Of a stretch of DNA of 64,000 bases, positions 46,660 to 56,117 are shown one piece after another. Source of the DNA: Pogonophryne albipinna (taxonomy: Eukaryota; Chordata; Actinopteri; Perciformes; Artedidraconidae); NCBI GenBank assembly GCA_028583405.1, contig CM053247.1:12454063-12518062 (forward strand), given 5' to 3'. Below the pieces are notes generated by a model. The model did not search any database. It saw only the letters and a list, made by a program, of their open reading frames with translations, and was not told the origin of the DNA. Numbering within the stretch: the stretch's first letter is position 1; each line of letters opens with the position of its first letter. Both the position numbers and the translations under genes were made by a program.

Positions 46660-47250
46660 CACTACCCGATCTGCAGCTCTGCCCGATCTGCAGTGCGCAT
46701 GTGCGAGATGGTCCGCCATATTGGACAACTCTGTACGGCAACCCAAGTAGGACACTTGACACAGTAGCTTTTGGCAAAACACAAAAATAAAACTCGAGAG
46801 AGATGAATTATTGTTATTACAACGTGACTTCACTATTATTTAACAAGTATTTTTATTGGGTTCTTTTATTTGGGGTTAAGTACATTGTCAGAATAAGTGA
46901 GAAATGGATTTAACTTCTGTTGGACAGCTATCATACTGAATAAATATTTACTGTGAATGTTTGCAAAAATGTATGGCATATGGCTGTCGAACAGAAGTTA
47001 AATTAACTTCTCACTTATACTTAACCCCAAATAAAAGAACCCAATAAAAAGAGTTGTTAAATAATAGTGAAGTCACGTTGTAATAACAATAACTCATCTC
47101 TCTCGCGTTTTCTTTTTGTGATTTGCCAAAAGCCACTGTGTCAAGTGTATGGTCAAGTGTCCTACTTGGGTTGCCGTCCGGAGTTGTCCAATATGGCAGA
47201 CCATCTCGCACATGCACTGCAGATCGGGCAGAGCTGCTGATCGGGTAGTG
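46660..47250. repeat. Near-perfect foldback palindrome
   Basis: The left arm starts CACTACCCGATCTGCAGC and the right arm ends GAGCTGCTGATCGGGTAGTG. The arms match for about 270 bases through CATATTGGACAACTC, TACTTGGGTTGCC, AATAATAGTGAAGTCACGTT and AACCCAATAAAA-type stretches, leaving a centre of only about 50 bases around 46930-46985. Both arms contain the same small chance frames. No coding domain was seen. Confidence 0.85.
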
Positions 47251-47721
47251 ACCATTGTCGTATAACAAGAACTGGATACAGCGTGGGAGGCGGGGCCTCA
47301 TTCATTCCTATGAGAGTTGCTCATTGGCGCATGATGATAAAATGGCCCAACTTTTGAGAGCATGTTTGAGAGAGCGAAACGTCACAGATTACCCGGCATG
47401 CCTGAGAAGTACCCGTATGTGCGCTCATAGCGCATGCGCAACTTTAACCAAAATGCTCGTTCACATCAAGCACGTCAATTTGCGTACACGTAACAGCACC
47501 GCGCGTTCATGACAGCATGGTAATGGATTGTTGTTATGATGGATTTGATATTAACGAGACAGCAGTTAGCAGCTAGAGGCTAGCTAGTAATGATGCTAAT
47601 GTACACATCAATCGTTATGTAGGCTACTTATATTACGTTGTAACAGGATCTAGTGAAATCCAAGCAACAGAGCTTCATTTAGCATGAAAGAATTATTGCA
47701 CTGTATATATATATATATATA

Positions 47722-48916
47722 TCCTCCTGGGACCCGAGGAAAAAACGTGTCTTCCAATTTCCTTTTTTTTGTGATTTCCTACCTATTTAGGGTTAAAAAA
47801 ACATCTTGCAATTTAGACTTTTTTTATTTTATTTTATTTTAAAATGTTACAGTATGTCCACTGTAGAGGACGTCAGGACCATATTAGTTTGAAAAGACAG
47901 CCAAAATTAACAGATGGACTATGTAACGTATTATGGTTATAGAGTGATATTAATACAATAATACATTCACCTTTATTTAAAACATGAATAAGTAATTGAT
48001 CTGAACATTGCTGTTTATTTGGTCAATACAAAACTAGCTTGTTTTTTGGTGAATCTTTCCAGATCTTCAAAGACTTTGTAGTCAATGTAGTGGGAAAGTA
48101 CCTCATTGACTCCAGTCAGCACGGGCTGTCGGATCATCTTGACTAGTTTTATGGATGTGGTCTCCATTTGACCTGCTCATAGAAACAAACTTGACATTCC
48201 TGAGGCAACTCTCATTTTTCATGGCTCTACTTAAAATAAAAACAACAATAAGACATATGTGCTACTCTTTGCCCACAGGGGGCCATGTCTTTCCAGCTCG
48301 TCCCTATCTGTCTCTATGTATCTATCTGTGCGCTAATGGAGCCTCCTGCATCTTTACCCCCTTCTTCTTGACCCTCTTCTATCCCAGGTGTGAAAGCCTC
48401 ATCTCTCTCATCATCTGAGAGCTCAAAATCTTAATCTCCCTTAACTATCTGGTACAGAAAATGTCTGCTTCAGTTCCGTCTCCCGCAACAATATTGAGTC
48501 ATAAAGTCCATGAAGACGGTCCTGACGTCCACTAGAATGGACATTTATAAAAGGGCTGTTATTTGAAAACTTGAATTATTTAATTGCTTTCAGAACTAAT
48601 TATATAGTTCCTCACATGTTAATAAATAAGAATATATATGATTTTCATGGTAAAAATGACAATTATTCAACAATATTTGACTTCTCCTCCTGCTTCTATA
48701 CGATTTTGTTTTTCGTATGCCAGCCATTTTGGATGAAAAGAAAGAGGAACTTCCCAGCATGCAATCTTAACCAATGACATATCACTGGAAAGACCAGGAT
48801 GTCCTCTGTACATCACATCAGGGATTGATAGAGTAGCTCAAAAGAGTAAAAGGAGATGCATGTTAACAAAATGTCCACTACAGTGGACATTTTCAATGGG
48901 CTGGGTCCCAGGAGGA
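47722..48916. mobile_element. DNA transposon with TCCTCCTGGGACCC termini
   Basis: The left end TCCTCCTGGGACCC and the right end GGGTCCCAGGAGGA are perfect 14-bp inverted repeats, sitting in the TA run of repeat X. Subterminal GTCCACTGTAGAGGACGTC and GTCCACTACAGTGGACATT motifs suggest further inverted structure. Because the target is (TA)n, the duplication cannot be sized (TA or TATA). No transposase was recognised. Tc1/mariner-like or piggyBac-like are possible; I cannot decide. Confidence 0.7.
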
Positions 48917-48934
48917 TATATATATATATATATA

Positions 48935-50258
48935 CAGGGCTGCCAACATTTGAGTTCAGCTTGGAGTGAGATTTTTTTTTTGGTGAACCGAAAAAAGAAG
49001 AGTTCATGTGTACAGTGTTACAAATGTATTGAACATGTACAAACCAGGGTTTCCCATTAATGTACCGGGTGCTACAGTGGAATACGCACAGGCTCGATAA
49101 TCAGCTCACACCATATAACATGGCATATAGCTGTAAGCAGAGGTAAAGTGTTATTTTATAAGTGGGGGGGTGTCCTCACCTCCTCTAGGGAAGATTTTTT
49201 TTTTAAATATTGAAGTTAAATGCATCAACCTGGTGCATTTTGAGAGCAAAATGAATTTAAGAATACATCTCTCAACACCCATATGAAACAGAACTGTACA
49301 CAGATTTTCTTTTTCTTTATGGATATTTTACAAATCACTCACCTTTTAAACTGTATTCTTGTTTTACTGTCATAGTATTTCATAACTGTTTTTCATTTAT
49401 TCTCATAAATGGTGACCAAAACGTTTGAGACCCACTGAGATAACTAGGCTAAAGTTAATTATCTAAACACTGAGTCCCTTACATCACTGAGCTGTAGTTA
49501 TCTCTCTCAGTCTGACAGCAGAGAGCTCTCCCTCTCCTTGTTTTAGAAACAGCTTCTAATATCCGTTAAGCTAACCAAATGCTAACAACAACAATGCAAA
49601 TAGTGAGTTTGGTAGAAATATACTGTATAATAGTAAAGTTATTTAAGATGATGCCATATTTATTGAAGATTTTACATTATAAATATTCCCCAAAATTATT
49701 CAAAAGCATATTCTTCCAAACTCTCTGCTGTAGTATGACCACCAGGAGACTATTGATGTGTGTGGTGAGTTTGGTAGTAGTAAGCCGTATAATAGTGATT
49801 GAATATTATTGTATTCTCTTTTTTCGGAGTTGCACTTTGCAGACGGTCCCTGCGCACTCGTTTCTTCTCCGGCTGCGGATAGAGACCAATGTAATGTGTC
49901 CAGCTCGAAGGACGGCGCGTATTGGCTTTTTTGATCAAAATGTGATTGTAGTTCGTTGTCAACCTTACCACGGTACTTAGGAGACGTCATTTGTGTCTGA
50001 ATAACGTTTTGTTCATGAGTTATTGATCCGTGAAATCAGAATCTCCCAATATCATTCCAACTTTACTGAACTAAGCCAGAAGACCGTCTCATTTCGTAGA
50101 CCGCTCGGTTTGCTGTTCCTTCACTTTATTTTTTATATTTATATACATTTATTTTGGACGAAAACTTAGCGTGAGGAAAGGCAAGTGTGGCGTGAGTGCG
50201 TGAGATATGGGTTAATTGCGTGACTCTCACGCTCAATGCGTGAGTGTTGGCAGCCCTG
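48935..50258. mobile_element. hAT-like element with CAGGGCTGCCAAC termini
   Basis: The left end CAGGGCTGCCAACATT and the right end GTGTTGGCAGCCCTG are inverted repeats lying in the same TA run as the previous element. Flanking octamers are TATATATA and AATATATA, compatible with an 8-bp hAT duplication. The interior carries the shared hAT module. Plus-strand frames such as 49579-49980 show no transposase signature. Confidence 0.75.
49180..49593 (+). repeat. Shared hAT internal module, copy 4
   Basis: GGGAAGATTTTTTTTTTAAA, CATCAACCTGGTGCATTTTG, CTTTATGGATATTTTACAAA and GCTAACCAAATGCTAACAAC follow the order of copy 1. The terminal repeats of the enclosing element differ from those of the other carriers. 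Confidence 0.75.
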
Positions 50259-51086
50259 AATATATATAGTGCAATAAGCTTCTTAGTGCAATAAGAAGAT
50301 ACAAGGACGTTAATCTAACGTCGGTAATATTAACTTTATTTAATACAACATTTACGTTACAAGATTTAATCATACAGCCCATGTAGTATAATATTTTACA
50401 AATGATGAATTACAGCAAACATGTGCAATATATCCATTATTACAGCTCTGTGGGATGGCAGTAAGACGATATGGGTCCGTTCTTATTGTGCATCCATGGG
50501 TAAAGATAAACGCATGTAGTGCTGAACACGTAACATGAACGTGCCGGGCGGCGGTGTCCCGTGGGTTAGATGCGCGTTCATAATGCAGAGGGAAATAACT
50601 CTCAGAATAACGTTATTAGCACATTTTTACAACTTGAGGAACACATGTTTTTAATAAGGGCTATACAAGTGTTCATACTGGGTAGTTTATTTAGTTTAAA
50701 AAAAATTATCCAACGATTTACAGACCACTCTTTCCCCAATGTAAGTCAATGGGGAAAAAGTGTTTCCGGGCCTGGCAACCAAACGGATGTGCAGTACCGC
50801 TGTTTGGCCACCACGAATATTTTCATCTGAGTCCGGCGCACTTCCTGGGGGCTTGGTAGTGACACTCTCCGTCAGCACTACACCCCTGTCAGACGAGACA
50901 TATACCACGTGATGACACGTTAGGCTCGTGTTGTGTTCGAAAAACAGGCACTCGTTTGTTTAATTATTTTGCTGTCTAGATTTCTTTGATTTTCTTTTTT
51001 GCGTGTGTTTATAAATTACCTCGAGGGCCGTACCAAATGGTCTTGTAGGCCTTATACGGCCCGGGGCCAGAGGTTCCCCACCCCTG

Positions 51087-53176
51087 CAGTAGAGGCACAA
51101 AATACAATTATGAAACCGGAAAATGAGCATAATAGGTCACTTTTAATCCTGAAGAAGACAAACGAAAATCACTTTTTTAAATGTGCATAAAATCTGCATT
51201 TACATTTTCTTAGCCCAACAGGTTGTCGCTGTTGCTGATCAGAAAACACAACTGTTCTATTTTCAAACATTATTGTGTGTAAACTCTTCAGAATGCAGCT
51301 GCAGGTTGCTGTCACTTCACCACTTTATCTGTCTTTATGACACATCCGGTGAGTCTAAGTGGCATTGAGGATTGTTATGGCTGAAAATTGCAAGTCCATT
51401 GTTGTTGATCATTGACAGTGCATTAATATGATATAGCAAATACGTAATTGGAATGATATAGTCTTAATTTAGCAGAGCAGAAATTGTACATGAATGTGAA
51501 ACCATCAGTGAAATATCCACACTAACACTGCAGTGCCAATAAATCAAACAAACGCTGAGAAACAGAGCAAACATTTTCTTGCTGGGCGCTTAGCGGACAG
51601 TAACAAAGTGGGCAGCGTGTTTTTAATCGCTTCATGCCACAATCCTCCCTTTGGAGGCGAAGAACAAGCTTGTCGATCTGTACCAGGGTACATCAGGGGA
51701 GAACACCTTGACGCCCGGGAACCGCTATCCGCCATGGTGCAATGGTGGTAATGATTAAGTATCAGTCCAGCGCACTCCTCTCATTTCCAAACTATCAGTT
51801 TCACCTTCTCCACTACATCACATTTGAGGAGCAGAAGGTAATGATCCACCTGGGTGACTGCCAAGTCATTTTCTTTCATATGCTCTCTCACTCCCCATTT
51901 CACTCTCTCCGTGTCTTGCTGCTGTCTCTCACTCGCTCTCATCCAACAGCTCCTTTCTCATCCTCTGTCTCTCATATTTGGTATTCATTTCTCAAGGTTG
52001 CCTGTGGAGATAAATGTGCCATGCCCACTAGGTGAGAGGGTCAACCCCATGAACTGTCTCCAGCGGGAGGTCACAGAGACTGGCAGTTGTTTTACAGACT
52101 TCTTTATGGCTGTCGCAGAGCATCCCAAAGAGGCAGAAAGGTTGTGCATGCTGCGATTATTGGCAGTGCACTTTACCCCACTGTTTAACTTTGGATATCA
52201 ATCAATTCCACAGGGAGAAAAAGGGGTTTCGACTGAACAAGTGGGCTGTAAAGCTTATTATGTTAAGATGCTGACTATTGGTTTATTGCGTGATAGATTC
52301 ACAAATAGGATTGACTAGGATTGCCAAGAGTGTTGGAACAATGAATGCATTTTATCCCAGTTACATTGTCACTCACACAATGAAAACAGAGGGCTCTCAT
52401 TGGGATTCTTCTAGTTTATCTGTTTTCCCAGGGGTAATATGCAATGTTTTTTCTGATTTTGACTAAAAACAGATGCATGATGGAATTTTGGCACTAGGCT
52501 CTGGATTGAAAAACAAAACAATAAAACACATTCAATAATGCTGAATCTTCACTTACAGACCCTAATACGTTTTGCTTTCATGAGGGAGTTGAATTAAAAT
52601 AATCACTGGGTGTTCTGGAGGAGTAATGGTTTGGGATGCCAACAATATTATTGCAACATTGTCCGCAATATTTGATCTTATTTCCTGACAGCTTGCTTCT
52701 GTTCTTTCTTTAACAAAGGCTGAAATGCATACGGCTGCAGTTACAAGAACATTTACATTTATTAATTTGCTCAAATGTAATGCAGGAATTTAATTTGAGA
52801 AATACCTCTGTGGGTTTGAAGATTTGTCAGATACCAAAAGCCTACACAGCAGTTTATCCTGATCTGATACAGGATGTTAGAACTCAGCAAAGATGTCACA
52901 CTCAGTTTAACACTGTCTTGAAATTTGAGGGGTGAAATTATACTACTTTATATTTGATCTTCAAGTTCTGTTGTGTAGAGGCAGTTTTAAATACTGCTAC
53001 ATACATCCAAACGACAGGCTCTTAGCTTACATGCTCCTAGTGGGTCTATTTGTAAGTCTTATTACATTTGAATAGTCCGCTTTTACATTTTTTCAGTTTT
53101 TTTTTTCATATGAAGCATCTTCATGTAGTTTCTGATTAGAGAAATGTGTGTTTCTCGAATCCATTCCTGAACATCC
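51087..53176. other. Unique-looking non-coding DNA
   Basis: A short AATGAGCATAATAGGTCACT motif at 51121-51140 matches the terminus of a widespread fish repeat. A 154-codon frame at 51854-52318 has no recognised domain. Nothing else was recognised. Confidence 0.45.
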
Positions 53177-53534
53177 TGTCACTATCCTAGTGTAATGTCA
53201 CGATTTTAGTTTTGTCTGTCTTGTAATGGGTTTTATTTTGCAATTATGTTCTCCCTGGCTGTGGTCGGATAATCAAAAAATCAGCTCCTAAATTCTAACC
53301 CTATCGTCTATTCCTTGACCTCTGAGTGAAACGTCACGGGGTTAAGGGATAGTGGAGAGGAGAATTCAAAAGGACTTAGGAGAAGAGACTGCGGTACTTT
53401 AGAGAATCCGACTGCACTTTCACTATCCGACGTGTTTATGATGCGCCAGCGGACGTCCTGAATGTGCGTCTGCTGCTGTGGGGAAACTATGGAAACTACA
53501 GTTCTCATTCATAACACTGCGTTCGATGTCTCAT

Positions 53535-53688
53535 ATGCGCCTCAACGCGTATGCAAACAGAAGCATCAATCTCATGACGCTAATCCTGATTGGCTGGTGA
53601 TCTTGACGTCTACGTCAGGGAATCCACCCACCCTTTAAGTAGCTTGCGCTACGTCGCAGCGTCATTCAAACACCTCTTCTCGCTTCAG
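53535..53688 (+). repeat. DIRS left inverted terminal repeat
   Basis: ATGCGCCTCAACGCGTATGC, CCTGATTGGCTGGTGATCTT and TAAGTAGCTTGCGCTACGTC are found as reverse complement at 59179-59338, with few differences. A run of CG-containing motifs suggests promoter function, since the left repeat precedes ORF1. That is inference. Confidence 0.85.
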
Positions 53689-53810
53689 AGCACATCTCGA
53701 ATATCAGTAGTCGGGCTAGCTTAACGGTCCACAGACTGAACCCAAGCTAACATTCGGTCGACGGGCGCTTGCCGGTTACTTTTTTGCTTTGCAGAAGAAT
53801 TGAACAAATA

Positions 53811-54170
53811 TTAACACACCAGTTAATATTGTAATCTGCCCCGCCGTTTTTTCTTTCGAAATAACGGTAAGGTTTGATTTTTTTCTACAAACAGTAACAT
53901 ACCTGTTGCTAGTTTATCCCTCCGCACCGACACCACGGCGAGCGGGGACGGACTCTTCTCTCCCTCACACCAGAGGAGACGGAGATAAGAAAGATATTAA
54001 CACACCAGTTAATATTTTTTAAAGAAAAATCTACCCCGTCGTTTTTTCCTTTTGGAATAACGATAAGGTTGGATTTTTTTTCGGTAACATACCTGTTACT
54101 AGCTTGTCCCTCCGCGCCGACACCCCGGCAAACGAGGATGGACCCTTCTCTCCCTCACACCAGAGGAGTC
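53811..54170 (+). repeat. 186-bp tandem duplication upstream of ORF1
   Basis: TTAACACACCAGTTAATATT begins at 53811 and again at 53997, giving a 186-bp period. Each unit continues with AATAACGGTAAGG or AATAACGATAAGG, AACATACCTGTT, CTCCGC(A/G)CCGACACC and CTTCTCTCCCTCACACCAGA. The units have diverged by many substitutions, so the duplication is not new. The second unit runs into the start of ORF1 and is followed by a 13-bp minisatellite (GGAGGCTCGGCTC, about 3.5 copies, 54177-54224). Confidence 0.88.
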
Positions 54171-55576
54171 GGAGGCTTGGAGGCTCGGCTCGGAGGCTCG
54201 GCTCGGAGGCTCGGCTCGGAGGCTGCGGGTTTAGGATCTCGGGCACGGACTCACACCAGGTCTGCTCGTCCTACCTTGGGCTGGAACACGCCCAGGAAGC
54301 TATCGATACCCCCGGTTCGTGCGGGCATTGTGCCCGCTTCACCATCAAGAGCCTCCGCCGACGGCTAGTGCGCCATGCTAGCCTGTCGGGACGGGACCCC
54401 TTCATGTCCGTTGATTCGCCGGCCGGCAATCGGGACATGGTGGCGACCGCCGCGGAGGTTGAGCCCCGCGCTGTGTCAGGCTGGGGCTCAACAACGGCGG
54501 TAGCCGCGGAATCGGAGCCCCGCGCTGTGTCAAGCTGGGGCTCCCAACTGGACCTCACCGTGGTTCCACCCGCGGAGGATGTCCTACAGCTGGATTATAT
54601 GGAGGAGGATGCCTCTGAGCTCCTCTTATCCGACTCGGATGAGCACGAAGATGACATCTTCGTTTCATCTGCCCAGGCTGCCAAGCCGGAGGCGATGTCC
54701 GCTCCCCCGGGCGAAAGCACACCAGCTTCACCCTGCCTCAGTATGGACTTGCAGACCATGTGCCAACGCGCTGCGTCCAGGCTGGACATCCCCTGGCCTG
54801 AAGTGGCCAAGGAGACCTCCAGATCTTGCTATGAGGGGAATAACTTGCCCCAAGCAGCGAGGATGAGGAAGCAGCTTCTCCCAGTCTTTCCAGAGATGCT
54901 GGACGAGGTGTCGGTCTCGTGGAGAGACCGCCCTTTCAGCAACAAGGCCCCAATCCAGTGTGCCTCCTCTTTGGACTGTGTCGACATGGAGAAGCTCGGC
55001 CTGCTCCGCATGCCGCCCATGGAACCGCTGGAGGCAGCCCACCTCCAACCGCGGCTGGCTTCGGCACCGAGCAGGAACCCCACGCTACCGGCAAAGGCAG
55101 ACCGCTTCCAGTCAGCAATGACCGAACGAGCCTATAAATCTGCAGCTTTGTCCGCCAGGGCGCTCAACGTCTCCTCGCTGCTGACCGCCTACCAGGCGGA
55201 GCTCTGCGAGGGCATAACGATCAAACCGGAGCCTGCCGTGTGGGACAAAATCGCAGCGATCACGGACATTTGCCTCCGTGTGCAGCGCTGTGCAGTCCAA
55301 GCCACGGGCAAAGCACTGGGGATAATGGTGGTACAGGAGAGAGCCAGGTGGCTTACCCTGACGAACCTTCCAGACCGAGAAAAAGAGGACGTCTTGGACA
55401 TGCCTATTGTTCCCGAGGGCATATTTGGCTCCGCTCTAGCTTCGAAGAAGACACGAGGCGAGGACGAGCTGGCTAAGAAAGTCTCCGGTTCCGGCAGCAG
55501 CCGGCCCAGACTTTCAGCCACCAGACGAGGAAGAAGAAGAGGGCGGCCTGACAGCCTCCTCTCCTCTCCTCGATAA
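54104..55576 (+). CDS. DIRS ORF1 (gag-like)
   Basis: The open frame is 490 codons from a TTG at 54104 to TAA at 55574-55576; the only early ATG (54138) lies in another frame. Recognisable gag-like features of fish DIRS ORF1 are SSYLGLEHAQEA and CGHCARFTIKSLRRRLVRH at about residues 60-95. A long acidic region follows (LLLSDSDEHEDDIF), then a helical C-terminal half (LQRVQRCAVQATGKALGIMV-like; exact text differs) and an Arg-rich end (SATRRGRRRGRPDS). It probably packages element RNA. The 13-bp minisatellite lies in the first 40 codons, so the true start frame is uncertain and unit-number change would shift it. The next gene starts soon after the stop. Confidence 0.7.
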   Translation: MSLRADTPANEDGPFSPSHQRSRRLGGSARRLGSEARLGGCGFRISGTDSHQVCSSYLGLEHAQEAIDTPGSCGHCARFTIKSLRRRLVRHASLSGRDPFMSVDSPAGNRDMVATAAEVEPRAVSGWGSTTAVAAESEPRAVSSWGSQLDLTVVPPAEDVLQLDYMEEDASELLLSDSDEHEDDIFVSSAQAAKPEAMSAPPGESTPASPCLSMDLQTMCQRAASRLDIPWPEVAKETSRSCYEGNNLPQAARMRKQLLPVFPEMLDEVSVSWRDRPFSNKAPIQCASSLDCVDMEKLGLLRMPPMEPLEAAHLQPRLASAPSRNPTLPAKADRFQSAMTERAYKSAALSARALNVSSLLTAYQAELCEGITIKPEPAVWDKIAAITDICLRVQRCAVQATGKALGIMVVQERARWLTLTNLPDREKEDVLDMPIVPEGIFGSALASKKTRGEDELAKKVSGSGSSRPRLSATRRGRRRGRPDSLLSSPR

Positions 55577-56117
55577 AGGAGTTGGAAGTTCTCTGTTCTC
55601 CAGCTCCAGAACACGTTCCAGTGTTAGATGCTCATGTGTTTCCGGGGTGCAACCATGCCCCCATCTTCCCGCCGCCTCGAGTGATGTCAGAACGTCATCC
55701 TCAAGTTCGGGCCATGAGGGAAATGGACTTAACATCCACGACAGCAAGCTCCGCTGCTCGTTTAAGTCACACAAACACATGTCATCACTATTGTCTTTTA
55801 ATAAATCATTTTCCACTGTCGTTTCCAGGCTTAAAGCCAAGGGCGCAGTCAATAAAAATGAAAAGAAAGACAATAAAAACAATAAACAGTCTGACGTCTA
55901 CCCCCCCTTCTAAGAGTGGCTGCTACCTCTCTCAGAAGGCGGACGATGGACGGGGCTGTGAAGGCATCACCGCAACGCGCATGCGCAGTGTCGACCGGGG
56001 TTGTCAACCTGGGGTACCACCGTGTTCAGACACTAGAGGGCCCCATAACACAACAAATAAAGACACAGAGGGCAGACGGCAGAGATGTGACATCTCCACT
56101 CGCTTTGAGAAGCGAAA

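Larger units (their letters stand above)
46662..50864. mobile_element. Composite of foldback and inverted repeat X copy 3
   Basis: The 10-bp direct repeat CTCTCCGTCA flanks this block (46652-46661 and 50865-50874), and the edges read ACTACC on the left and GGTAGT on the right. Inside are a ~590-bp foldback (46660-47250), repeat X in inverted orientation (47252-50857), and two later elements in the X TA run. A 9-10 bp duplication would fit a Mutator-like or similar element, but no transposase is present and the superfamily is undetermined. Confidence 0.5.
44575..51086. mobile_element. Composite hAT element holding several later insertions
   Basis: The left side CAGCAGGGAACCTTTTTCC and the right side CAGAGGTTCCCCACCCCTG resemble inverted CAGGGGTGGGGAACC-type hAT termini, and both are followed inward by a GAGGGCCGTAC motif (44630, 51023). 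No exact duplication was found, so the outer borders are less certain than those of the inner elements. Inside are the shared module with an inserted hAT, a foldback plus repeat X block, and two elements in a TA run. Most of its 6.5 kb is therefore inserted material. Confidence 0.6.

Noticed and set aside
20285..50830. Matching 70-86 codon frames starting MRVHNAEGNNSQNN (20285-20497 and 50570-50830)
   Set aside because: They are the same segment of repeat X in opposite orientation. A frame shared by copies of a non-coding repeat is not evidence of a gene, and no domain is recognisable.
51854..52318. 154-codon plus-strand frame in unique DNA
   Set aside because: No recognised domain and a low-complexity start. 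A possible exon-like part near 52030-52200 could not be linked to any family, so it is not called.
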